This document shows positions 27,440-35,739 of a DNA stretch of 64,000 nt, in pieces (within the stretch, counting starts at the first letter, position 1; each line of letters begins with the position of its first letter). Location of the stretch: positions 16,852 to 80,851 of the forward strand of contig CAYLSB010000011.1 of the NCBI GenBank assembly GCA_964386005.1. Reading direction: 5' to 3'. Both the position numbers and the translations under genes were made by a program. The notes beneath the pieces are model-generated. The model made no database searches and had not been told where the DNA came from. It worked only from the letters and a program-made list of their open reading frames with translations. The DNA is from FEN-1350 sp964386005 (GTDB lineage Bacteria; Planctomycetota; Phycisphaerae; Sedimentisphaerales; Anaerohalosphaeraceae).

Positions 27440-28588
27440 TTACGGCCGGACATTCCGACGGTGATAGTGCATGGTCAGTTCCTGGGTCGAAGGACCTTTG
27501 TCGGTTCGCGGGGCCATCTCGATCTCAAACTCCAGCGTGCCGGCGTCCTTGCGGGTGTATTTCATATTGCACTTTTCCATGTCCCATTGGCCGGGGATGT
27601 GCTGGATCATCGTCAGCACCGCGGGCGAATCCTTGAAGTTTTCGATCTTGGCCGTGATCTCCTCGTCGGTGTCGAACAGAACGACCCTGCCGTCGTTGTT
27701 CTTGCGGAGGTTGATCTGGGCGTCGGTCATCTTGCGCTGGGTAACGACGATGTCGCGGCTGTCGCCGATATACAACTCCATCTTCTCGCCGACCGGCACC
27801 AGCATCGCGTTGTCCTCGCCCAGAAAGATCGTGCTGTTGTGCCCGTCGTCCTGGAACAACCGCGCCTTGCCGCCCCACAGGGCGAACTTGCCGAGCTTGC
27901 TCTTGGCATCGTTGACAATCCGGTAGCTCACCGGAATGCCGACGTTCTTGTTGTCGAGCTTTTCCGGATCCCACGGCAGATTCGCCGCATCCCACTTCCA
28001 TACCTTTTTCACCGGCACCTCCGGCGCCTGCAGGAACAGAAGCTGCTTGGTTTCCTCGTGGGCGATCCCCTGTTCGAAGGCGTCGCCGTAATCCAGCAGC
28101 ACGCGGGCCTTTTCAAAATCCTCGCCCGAAAAGTTCCGCAGGATCAAATAGCTCTTCAGATCGACCTTGGTCTCGGCCTTGTCGGCGACGGCCTTGTAGG
28201 TAATCAGCCGGTCGATGAAACTCAACAGATAACTGATCCGTACCGTCTCGGCATAATCGCCCTCGCTGGCGATTTCCCACACCAAGGCCGCTTCGTTGGG
28301 CGGATAGCTCACATTGAGCAACTGGACCTTGTCCGGGTGATCCAGAACCGCCAGGCGAATGGAATCGGAATCGATGGAAACCGACTTCCATGAAAAGTCA
28401 ACTTTGTTGATCCCTTTTTGAAGGGTTAAGACCCTCTCCTCCTCGATCAGCGTCGCCAAGGGATTATCCAGGCGGATCACCGTCGCCGCCCGCTCGGGCA
28501 ATGCGACCAGTTTAATCCGCGCCTGCGCCGTGGTCGCTATCATTAGCGCCGCTACAATCGTCCACATCATTTTGCTTCTGGTATTCAT
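27440..28588 (-). CDS. Diverged secreted DUF4139-like protein (operon gene 6)
   Basis: The product has 382 residues, with a signal peptide ending TTAQA. It keeps the plan of its neighbours in weakened form: IKLVALPERAATVIRLDN at the start, ISYLLSFIDRLITYKAVA where others have YLTSGLSWRAFYMG, and YLILRNFSGEDFEKARVLLD matching the NNSGEDYENAQTRLIVG block. The segment equivalent to KEGLSEYFLYTIEGTE is absent. The C-terminus ends in MAPRTDKGPSTQELTMHYHR. The loss of the Trp-Arg-Ala-Phe core suggests a changed role. Spaced 32 bases from gene 7 and 24 bases from gene 5. Confidence 0.8.
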   Translation of the reverse strand: MNTRSKMMWTIVAALMIATTAQARIKLVALPERAATVIRLDNPLATLIEEERVLTLQKGINKVDFSWKSVSIDSDSIRLAVLDHPDKVQLLNVSYPPNEAALVWEIASEGDYAETVRISYLLSFIDRLITYKAVADKAETKVDLKSYLILRNFSGEDFEKARVLLDYGDAFEQGIAHEETKQLLFLQAPEVPVKKVWKWDAANLPWDPEKLDNKNVGIPVSYRIVNDAKSKLGKFALWGGKARLFQDDGHNSTIFLGEDNAMLVPVGEKMELYIGDSRDIVVTQRKMTDAQINLRKNNDGRVVLFDTDEEITAKIENFKDSPAVLTMIQHIPGQWDMEKCNMKYTRKDAGTLEFEIEMAPRTDKGPSTQELTMHYHRRNVRP

Positions 28589-28612
28589 GGTATGCTCCTT
28601 TCCATTGCGAAA

Positions 28613-29683
28613 TTATTTTGGAAACGTTTCTTTGGTAAAATGTCTGGTTAAAGTCCCATCAAGATCGCCGGCAAACGCCTTTTCAATTTCCTCCAGGGTT
28701 TTCAAACCGAATATCCAGGCGATCGCGATCGGATCGCTCCGGTAGGCCGTGTGGCCTTCATAAAAACCGTAGCGCATAACATAGTAGGGCGCCATTTCGC
28801 TGAAATGGATCTGCGATAGCTTGGTTTCCATTTCAGCCATCTGCCGTTTTGTGAGGCGAGGATATCTGTTTTTTAGATATGTTTTCTCATCGCCGGACAA
28901 TTCTCTGCGAACGGTGATATCATGACTTCCCTGGATTTCATCCTGAAATATGGAAATCTGCCATCCCTTTGTGCCTTGTGCCGACAGGATAACTTTGTGT
29001 CCGTTGTACATGAGATACGGTATATTGTCCCAAAATCTCCCCCATTTCCCCAGTTCAATTTCCTTCAGGATAATGTTCCACACATGGAAGAGCGGCCTGG
29101 CCATTTGCGGGTGTGTGAGCCCCAATTTCTGAACCAGCCGATTATCGCATTTCAGGACGGTGATCAGGTCTTCATCCTCGGCCATAAAACCCGCTCCGGA
29201 AAATTGTCCGGGACGACCGATAGACGTGATCAACGAAACCGGAAAACCCGTAATCATTTCCTTTCCATCCAATTCCGACTCCGCATGAAGTCCCGTTTGG
29301 GCCAAGGCGGGAAAATCGTCCGAATTAATTTCGAGTTGCCGATCTTTTCCATACAGACTTCGGATTCGTCTGCTATAGAGCAAAGGACTTCCGTTCTCGA
29401 CGGTAACGGGGATCAGGGCATGCGTCCCGTTTTTCATAATCGCCAGCACGATTTCTACCCCATTTTCAGTCGTATAGGGGGAAGGAATCTCCGGCCTGCG
29501 CTCCAACAACTTTGGGTAAAGTGGAAACTTCTCCCGGCCAATCGAAATCGAAACCGGCACAGTCGCCTGTGAGTAAAGCGATGGCGACATCCACAAACAG
29601 AACAATGCGGAAATCAGTATCGGTTTATGGCCAATGAATTTCATCTCTCTATTCTGCATCGATCTACCAACCATTTGAATCAT
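28613..29683 (-). CDS. Secreted protein of unknown function inside the DUF4139 operon (gene 5)
   Basis: Up to 356 residues are encoded from 29683. Internal ATGs at 29659 and 29644 are also possible; the last gives the cleanest signal peptide (KFIGHKPILISALFCLWMSP). I do not recognise a family. The sequence has alternating beta and helical stretches without Cys-rich or repeat features (SISIGREKFPLYPKLLERRP, LFHVWNIILKEIELGKWGRF, YVMRYGFYEGHTAYRSDPIA). It bears no visible DUF4139 motif. The position six bases after one DUF4139 gene and 24 bases before another implies a functional tie. Confidence 0.7.
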   Translation of the reverse strand: MIQMVGRSMQNREMKFIGHKPILISALFCLWMSPSLYSQATVPVSISIGREKFPLYPKLLERRPEIPSPYTTENGVEIVLAIMKNGTHALIPVTVENGSPLLYSRRIRSLYGKDRQLEINSDDFPALAQTGLHAESELDGKEMITGFPVSLITSIGRPGQFSGAGFMAEDEDLITVLKCDNRLVQKLGLTHPQMARPLFHVWNIILKEIELGKWGRFWDNIPYLMYNGHKVILSAQGTKGWQISIFQDEIQGSHDITVRRELSGDEKTYLKNRYPRLTKRQMAEMETKLSQIHFSEMAPYYVMRYGFYEGHTAYRSDPIAIAWIFGLKTLEEIEKAFAGDLDGTLTRHFTKETFPK

Positions 29684-29688
29684 GGTAT

Positions 29689-31080
29689 CTAATTTATTTT
29701 CTGGGTTCGTTTGAAGTCTTCTCTGCGCGTTCCCTGAAAGTGGGTCAGCACATACTGAAATTCTTTTTTCGACAACGGCTCCAGGTTCAACACATACTTG
29801 AGCGTGGTAGCGTCTTCCTTTTCATAGTCGCCGAAGTCGCCGCTGTTTTCGAGCTTCCAATACGTGGAAGGCGTCTGGCGATAGATTTCCACCTTGATCG
29901 GAATCTCGCGGGTGTTGTTTACGTCAACCTTCCAGGTCTGGATTTCGTCCCAGCCGTCAATGTTGCCTTTGTTGTTGAAGCGGTAATTATCCGTTTTTTG
30001 ATCCATCAACTTGGGTTCGACCTTGACATATCGCGCCGGGCCGAGGTTCAGCTCGATCTTCTCGTTGACGGGGATGTATTTGACCGACGTTCTTGCGACA
30101 AACGATAGGTGACTTTTGTCCCCCGTGTTACGGAAGATCCGAAACGCGCCGTCAGGAATCGGGGTCTCGCCAAGTTTGTGGTCTTTGTCGTTGGCAAAAT
30201 ACAAAAACCCAATCGTCTGGCTCCTCCATCGTTTCTCGTCGTACTTGTACAAACTCTCGACGGGAATCTCCGAGGCCTCGAACGAAGGCAAGCGCTTGGC
30301 CCATTGGTTCTCGATGGTCTCGGTGCCCTCGATGGTGTAGAGAAAATACTCGCTCAAACCTTCTTTAACGATCTCCTTTTTGGAGAGTTTATCGACAGCG
30401 CCATACATATCCAGTCCTTCCGCCATGACCTGGCCGAGAACAACGGGCGCATCCTTTGGTTTTCCATCCCTTGCTAAACCGCTGGCAGATGTCGGCTCCT
30501 GAGACAACGGAAGGGGAGATCCATACGGGTACTGCTGTCTCGCCAGTTGCGCGATCTGATCGAGCAGGTGGACCTTGCCGACGATCAATCGCGTCTGGGC
30601 GTTCTCGTAATCCTCGCCGGAGTTGTTCTGCACGCGGACATGGCCGGTCAGATGGAGCTTGGTCTCATCCGGTGAAAGCATGCCCATGTAAAACGCCCGC
30701 CACGACAGGCCGCTGGTCAGGTATGTAATCTCCACGGGAACCATTCCCTCCAGTTCGCTTTCAACCGACCACAGGCCGAGATTACGGACCCTCGCGGGAA
30801 ACTGCAGGTCGAGGATTTCGATCTTGTCGGCGTTGGACTTCGGGATCATCTGCAAACTCGTCGGATCGATCAGCGTGTTTTCCCAGGCGAACTGCAGCGC
30901 GTTGTCTTCCTTCTTGACGGTGAGGTTGCGGACCTCGCGAACCAGCGTCAGGTCGGCCGAGTTGTAGATCGTGAGCTGTACCGAATCCCGCCGGGGCAGC
31001 GTGACCAGATCGACCTTGGACATGGCCATTGTGGTAATTATAAATATAAATATTGTTATATATCGGCATTTACTCTTCAT
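29689..31080 (-). CDS. Secreted DUF4139 protein (operon gene 4)
   Basis: The product has 463 residues. ATG 31080 overlaps the upstream stop (ATGA) and follows AGGAGG at a spacing of ten; a TTG at 31089 is less likely. A signal peptide leads into KVDLVTLPRRDSVQLTIYNS. DUF4139 core: PVEITYLTSGLSWRAFYMGM and VQNNSGEDYENAQTRLIVGK. The linker region (about 195-240) differs from its neighbour. The C-terminal half has KEGLSEYFLYTIEGTETIEN and PARYVKVEPKLMDQKTDNYR. It is very similar to gene 3, including long nearly identical stretches at DNA level, so the pair arose by tandem duplication. Confidence 0.86.
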   Translation of the reverse strand: MKSKCRYITIFIFIITTMAMSKVDLVTLPRRDSVQLTIYNSADLTLVREVRNLTVKKEDNALQFAWENTLIDPTSLQMIPKSNADKIEILDLQFPARVRNLGLWSVESELEGMVPVEITYLTSGLSWRAFYMGMLSPDETKLHLTGHVRVQNNSGEDYENAQTRLIVGKVHLLDQIAQLARQQYPYGSPLPLSQEPTSASGLARDGKPKDAPVVLGQVMAEGLDMYGAVDKLSKKEIVKEGLSEYFLYTIEGTETIENQWAKRLPSFEASEIPVESLYKYDEKRWRSQTIGFLYFANDKDHKLGETPIPDGAFRIFRNTGDKSHLSFVARTSVKYIPVNEKIELNLGPARYVKVEPKLMDQKTDNYRFNNKGNIDGWDEIQTWKVDVNNTREIPIKVEIYRQTPSTYWKLENSGDFGDYEKEDATTLKYVLNLEPLSKKEFQYVLTHFQGTRREDFKRTQKIN

Positions 31081-32453
31081 GGCTTCCAATCCTCCTGTCG
31101 GGTCCCCTCAAAAAGCGTCAGCACATATTGAAACTCCGCCTTCGATCGAGGCCCGATCGTCAGGGTGTACTTGGCCGTATCCATGTCTTCTTTTTCATAT
31201 TGGCCGAAATCGCCGCGGTTGGCAAGCGTCCAATAGCTTGTCGGAAAGTTACTATAGAACTCAACCTTGATCGGAATCTCGCGGGTGTTGTTGGCCGTGA
31301 CTTTCCAGGTTTGAATATCATCCCAGCCGATGATGTTGCCATCGCGATTGAAGCGATAGTGATCCATCTTGGTGTCCATCAACTTCGGTTCGATCTTGAC
31401 GGTTTGGGCCGGGCCGAGCTCCAGCTCGATCTTCTCGTTGACGGGAATATATTTCGTGGCGGAACTTCCGACAAAGGCCAGATGCCGGCTGTCGCCGGTA
31501 TCGCGAAAGATCCGGAAGGTTCCATCCGGCAGCGGCGTCGCGCCGAGTTTGTGATCTTCATCGTTGGCAAATTTCAAAAAGCCGATCGTCTGGGCTCCCC
31601 AGCGATCCGGATCATACTTGTACAAGCTTTCGACCGGGATATCCGCGGCGCCGAATGACGGCAACTGCTTGGCCCAGGTGTTCTCAATCGTCTCCGTGCC
31701 TTCGATGGTGTAAAGAAAATATTCGCTGAGACCCTCTTTGATGATTTCCTTAGGCCGCTCGGCAGCAGACTTGAACCATAACTGGACTTGGCCTTCCTGA
31801 TCCCCCAATTGCCGTCCCAGTCGTTCTACTGTGAATTCTTCCAACGACTCGGACCGTCTTCCGGCTGATCGGTCCGGAATCGTCAGGGGTGATCCGTAGG
31901 GATACTGTCGTTTGGCCAACAGGTCGATCCGGTCGAGCAGGTGGACCTTACCGACGATCAATCGCGTCTGGGCGTTTTCGTAGTCTTCTCCGGAATTATT
32001 TTGAACGCGGACGAAACCGGCAAGCTGCATCTTCGTCTCGTCCGGCGAAAGCGTGCCCATGTAAAACGCCCGCCACGATAGTCCGCTGGTCAGGTAGGTG
32101 ATTTCAACCGGAATCAGTCCGGTCAATCCGCTGTCAATCGACCACAGGCCGAGATTGCGGACCCGCGCGGGAAACAACAAATCGGCGATTTCGATCTTGT
32201 CGGCGTTGGCCTTCGGGATCATCTGCAAACTCGTCGGATCGATCAGCGTGTTTTCCCAGGCAAACTGCAAATGATTGCCCCCCTGTTTGACCGTGAGGTT
32301 ACGGATCTCGCGGACCAGCGTCAGGTCGGCCGAGTTGTAGATCGTGAGCTGTACCGAATCCCGCCGGGGCAATGTGACCAGATCGACCTTGGCCGATACG
32401 ACGGCGGTGACGACTGTTACTATGCATAGGATCCATTGATTTTGATTTCTCAT
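31077..32453 (-). CDS. Secreted DUF4139 protein (operon gene 3)
   Basis: The product has 458 residues. ATG 32453 overlaps the stop of the anti-sigma/DUF4139 gene (ATGA) and AGGAGG precedes it. Signal peptide ends near VVSA, followed by KVDLVTLPRRDSVQLTIYNS. Same module order as gene 4: N-terminal beta region, DUF4139 core (YLTSGLSWRAFYMGTLSPDE, NNSGEDYENAQTRLIVGKVH), variable linker, EGLSEYFLYTIEGTETIENT, and a C-terminal beta half ending EGTRQEDWKP. The tail gives the Shine-Dalgarno of the next gene. Translationally coupled on both sides. Confidence 0.86.
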   Translation of the reverse strand: MRNQNQWILCIVTVVTAVVSAKVDLVTLPRRDSVQLTIYNSADLTLVREIRNLTVKQGGNHLQFAWENTLIDPTSLQMIPKANADKIEIADLLFPARVRNLGLWSIDSGLTGLIPVEITYLTSGLSWRAFYMGTLSPDETKMQLAGFVRVQNNSGEDYENAQTRLIVGKVHLLDRIDLLAKRQYPYGSPLTIPDRSAGRRSESLEEFTVERLGRQLGDQEGQVQLWFKSAAERPKEIIKEGLSEYFLYTIEGTETIENTWAKQLPSFGAADIPVESLYKYDPDRWGAQTIGFLKFANDEDHKLGATPLPDGTFRIFRDTGDSRHLAFVGSSATKYIPVNEKIELELGPAQTVKIEPKLMDTKMDHYRFNRDGNIIGWDDIQTWKVTANNTREIPIKVEFYSNFPTSYWTLANRGDFGQYEKEDMDTAKYTLTIGPRSKAEFQYVLTLFEGTRQEDWKP

Positions 32454-34330
32454 AGCTTCCAATCCTCCTCTCGGGTTCCCCGGAAGATTGCCGTAGTGTA
32501 TTCGAAGATGGTTTTCGAGCGTGGCTCAAGTATGAGCGTAAATTTCGCCGTGTCGAGATCTTCCTGTTCGTATGTTCCGATTTCATGGATGCGTTTGAGT
32601 TTCCAGTATTGCGTGTCGAAATTCTGGAAATACTCAACGCTGACGGGAATCTCCCGCGTGTTGGTGATCGTAACTTTCCAGGCTTGAATATCATCCCAGC
32701 CGGCGATATTTCCGTCGCGATCAAAACGGTAGTTGTCGGTCTTTTGATCCATGACTACCGGCTCGATCTTGACGTAGGGCGTCGCGCCGAGATCCAGTTC
32801 GACCTTTTCGTTGACGGGGATGTACTTGGCGGCCGAGGCGCCGATATACGCCAAACGATACGCGTCGCCGGTGTCGCGGAAAATCTTCATATCGCCTTCG
32901 GGAAGCGCGTTGTCGCCGAGTTTGTGTTCTTTGTCATTCGCGAATGACAGGAATTGAATCGTCTCGGCACCCCATCGCGACGGATCATACTTGTACACGC
33001 TCTCGACGGGAATCTCGTCGGCCTTGAACGACGGCAGACGTTTTCCCCATTCGTGCGGGATCGTCTCCAATCCTTCGATGGTGTAAAGATTGTATTCGCT
33101 CAAACCTTCCTTGAGCACTTTCTTGATTCGCATCAAGCCGCCGCCAAAACCGCCCATGCCACCCATCATCCCGCCGTCACGGCCGAGGCCAAAAGCCATA
33201 TCTCCGTTGAGACTCAGTACGTTCAATTTTTCCGACGAATCGTCCCACATCGCTGGTCCGTTGATCACGGAGAAATCATCAATACTATGACGGCCCCAGG
33301 CCCATTCGCGATCGGACAGTTCCGTGATTTGTTCGAGCAGGTGAACCTGTCCGACAACAAGTCGCGTCTGTGCCTCTTCGTACTCCTCGCCGGAGTTGTT
33401 ATCGACGCGGACGAAACCGTCGAGCTTCATCTTCGATTCATCCGGCGTCAGCGTACCCATGTAGAAGGCGCGCCAGGCGATTCCGCTGGTCAGGTAGGTG
33501 ACTTCCATCGGGACGTTATCGGTGATTTCGGAGCGGATCAGCCAGCGGCCGATCTGCTTTAATCGCGCGGGATAGACCAATTGCTGAACGAGAACCTTGT
33601 CTTTCTGTTCCAGCGGTTCCAGCGTCAGCGAGGTCGGATCGATTCGCGTGTTCGCCCACATGAGCTGCAGCCAGTTCCAGCCGCGTTTGAGCGTGAGGTT
33701 GCGGCGTTCGCGAACGAGCGTCAGGTCGGCGGAGTTGTAAATCGTCAATTGCAGTTCGTTGCGCGGCGGCAGCGTGACCAGCTCGATGGCGCTGGCGGGA
33801 GCAAAGGGCGGGGTGGAATCAATATCCGAGTCCGTAAGGAGTCCCACAACAGTCGGTTCACCCGGTTTGCCTGAACTATGAAAAGCCGAGGATTCGGATC
33901 CCGCGGGCGATTGTAACGCGAAGGTTTTTTCCTCCGTTAAAGGCGTCGGTCGTTCGAACGGTTTTGAATCATCCGGAGTTGTCGAATATGTATCGTGTTT
34001 GCGTTGTTGATTATACTGCCGCACGAAGGTTGACGCGGCGAAGGCGACGCCGATGAGGATCACGGCCGCGACGGAATAACGGATGAGCCAGATTCGACTG
34101 CGAGAAACGGTGTTCGCGGAATCGGCCAGAACTTTGTCCAGCAATTCCTGCGAGACGGCCATTTCTTCTTTTACTAGATCCAGAGACTGGAATTTTTGGG
34201 CCAGAGCTTCGGCGCGATGTTGACAATCAGCGCAAGCTTGAAGATGAGCGCGGGCGGTCTCGACCGCATCGACATCGAGCAGGTCGAACTGCAACTGGAT
34301 GAGAAGATCGTCGGTCAGGTGTGTATTCAT
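32450..34330 (-). CDS. Anti-sigma factor fused to an extracytoplasmic DUF4139 domain (operon gene 2)
   Basis: This 626-residue protein has a zinc-binding anti-sigma domain at the N-terminus (His29-x3-Cys33-x2-Cys36 in ARAHLQACADCQHRAEALAQ). A single membrane helix lies at about 83-103 (YSVAAVILIGVAFAAS). A Ser/Thr/Pro linker leads to the DUF4139 module from about residue 180 (IELVTLPPRNELQLTIYNSA, VTYLTSGIAWRAFYMGTLTP, NNSGEEYEEAQTRLVVGQVH, and the Gly/Met-rich insert GGMMGGMGGFGGGL). Its start overlaps the stop of the sigma factor (ATGA), the usual arrangement for a sigma/anti-sigma pair. The DUF4139 part is predicted outside the cytoplasmic membrane and so is the likely sensor. Confidence 0.88.
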   Translation of the reverse strand: MNTHLTDDLLIQLQFDLLDVDAVETARAHLQACADCQHRAEALAQKFQSLDLVKEEMAVSQELLDKVLADSANTVSRSRIWLIRYSVAAVILIGVAFAASTFVRQYNQQRKHDTYSTTPDDSKPFERPTPLTEEKTFALQSPAGSESSAFHSSGKPGEPTVVGLLTDSDIDSTPPFAPASAIELVTLPPRNELQLTIYNSADLTLVRERRNLTLKRGWNWLQLMWANTRIDPTSLTLEPLEQKDKVLVQQLVYPARLKQIGRWLIRSEITDNVPMEVTYLTSGIAWRAFYMGTLTPDESKMKLDGFVRVDNNSGEEYEEAQTRLVVGQVHLLEQITELSDREWAWGRHSIDDFSVINGPAMWDDSSEKLNVLSLNGDMAFGLGRDGGMMGGMGGFGGGLMRIKKVLKEGLSEYNLYTIEGLETIPHEWGKRLPSFKADEIPVESVYKYDPSRWGAETIQFLSFANDKEHKLGDNALPEGDMKIFRDTGDAYRLAYIGASAAKYIPVNEKVELDLGATPYVKIEPVVMDQKTDNYRFDRDGNIAGWDDIQAWKVTITNTREIPVSVEYFQNFDTQYWKLKRIHEIGTYEQEDLDTAKFTLILEPRSKTIFEYTTAIFRGTREEDWKL

Positions 34331-34917
34331 TGTTCACCTCCGGCCGAGGACGGCAGGATTCGCGCCAGGGTTTTGAGGGCGCGAAACATTTGGGTCTTGA
34401 CGGTTCCCGCCGAACAGCCGAGCGCCTCGGCCACTTCGGAATAACTGAGCTGCTGATAATACGAAAGCACCAGCGTTGTTTTCTGTTTGGGAGGCAACGA
34501 GTCGATCGCGCGGCGAACCTGGCTGCGTCGTTCCTCCAGTTCGATCTGCCAGGCCGGATCGCTGGTCTCCTCGGCGGGGATCGTGGCCGAAAAATCCGGA
34601 CAGCCGTTTCCTTCGCACTCGCCTCCGGCGGCCATCGAGACCAGCTTGAGGGATTTTTTCCGCCGGAGGGAATCCATCGCCAGGTTCGTGGCGATGCGGA
34701 ACAGCCACGATCGGACATGATCGGTCCGAATCGTGCGGGCTTTTTCGTGCGCCCGCTTGAAAGTTTCCTGGAACAGGTCTTCGGCCATGCAGCGATCTCC
34801 GGTCAGCTTGACCAGATAACCCAGGACGGTCGATCCGTGTCGGCGCAGCAACGTCGCGAACGCCGTCGGGTCGCCCTGGCAATGGGCATCGATCAAACTC
34901 CTGTCGGTTGTCTCCAT
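34327..34917 (-). CDS. ECF-type RNA polymerase sigma factor (operon gene 1)
   Basis: The product has 196 residues. Region 2 is at about 10-85 (LDSL-like core: DRCMAEDLFQETFKRAHEKA, VRSWLFRIATNLAMDSLRRK). A linker follows, and region 4 is at about 130-185 (IDSLPPKQKTTLVLSYYQQL, SYSEVAEALGCSAGTVKTQM). There is no sigma 1.1 or region 3, as expected for ECF factors. It is followed by its predicted anti-sigma factor with a 4-nt overlap. It probably directs its own operon. GGAG lies 11 bases upstream of the ATG. Confidence 0.93.
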   Translation of the reverse strand: METTDRSLIDAHCQGDPTAFATLLRRHGSTVLGYLVKLTGDRCMAEDLFQETFKRAHEKARTIRTDHVRSWLFRIATNLAMDSLRRKKSLKLVSMAAGGECEGNGCPDFSATIPAEETSDPAWQIELEERRSQVRRAIDSLPPKQKTTLVLSYYQQLSYSEVAEALGCSAGTVKTQMFRALKTLARILPSSAGGEQ

Positions 34918-35739
34918 CGATTGTTGAACTCCATCTGCCGATTAGACCATCATCGTATCCCTTCGGTTGACAGAAAAAAGTAAAATCTGTGTAAAACATT
35001 TGCACTCGTATCTCCAACGTTTCATTTTCATCCTCAAACCTGGAATCCAAACGATTCATCCGGGCAAACCGATGAGCCGAATTACGCATGCGCTCATTTG
35101 GACGGGCACGGAAGCCACCCAATTATGATGAAAATATGGAACGATCGGCTACTTGGTTTGTATGCGGTTCTGTTGCCGCAGGGCAATAATCCGCGATTGC
35201 TGGGGGACCCGTACCACCGATCCAGTGTATCGGTGTGTCCGATTCACGCTCGGCTTTCAATCTCAGAGTCGGTCGTTCCATATTGTTTACCGGGCGATGA
35301 ATCACGGCCCTTCCTGGCTTATGGGATCCCGAATCGGAATGGGAAACAATATAAGAAGTGCTATCTTGTCCGATATCCGGGAAAATACCGATAGGGAATT
35401 TAGGCATTTTTAATAAAATCATGTTGAATTTCTTTCGCGAAAAGAAGTAGAATGGATTCCGACTTGATGCCTTTGGAGTGAGGCCGGAGAGAGAGGTTTG
35501 TTGAGGATGGTTTGTGACATTGATTGTATACCTCGTTTTCCCCTGCACTCGGCTTACTCCGCGCTTTCGACCTGAGAAAAAACTCGGAAAACATGTATTT
35601 ATGATGTTAGAACGTTACATCCAACGGACACTATTAAAAGACTGGGGTATGGCGTGAAACGAAACCCGGTTCCTTGAGGAACATCTGTTTGAGGAGATTG
35701 AGCAGGAAACTATTTCATTTCAAATTGGAGGTAAAAATC
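34918..35739. other. Divergent intergenic region, 822 bases
   Basis: It separates the minus-strand sigma operon from the plus-strand GEVED gene. I see the speculative ECF promoter next to the sigma gene, an imperfect palindrome around TTTCGCGAAA (35433-35442), and the ribosome binding site TTGGAGG before 35740. Short frames here have no ribosome binding sites or recognisable products. Confidence 0.5.
34943..34972 (-). promoter_or_regulatory. Speculative ECF-type promoter of the sigma/DUF4139 operon
   Basis: The minus strand reads TGTCAACC (34972-34965), then a GGTCTAA block near 34950-34944. The AAC in the upstream element and GTC in the downstream element are typical of ECF promoters. The position leaves a leader of about 20 bases. 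No second copy was found to support it. Confidence 0.25.
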
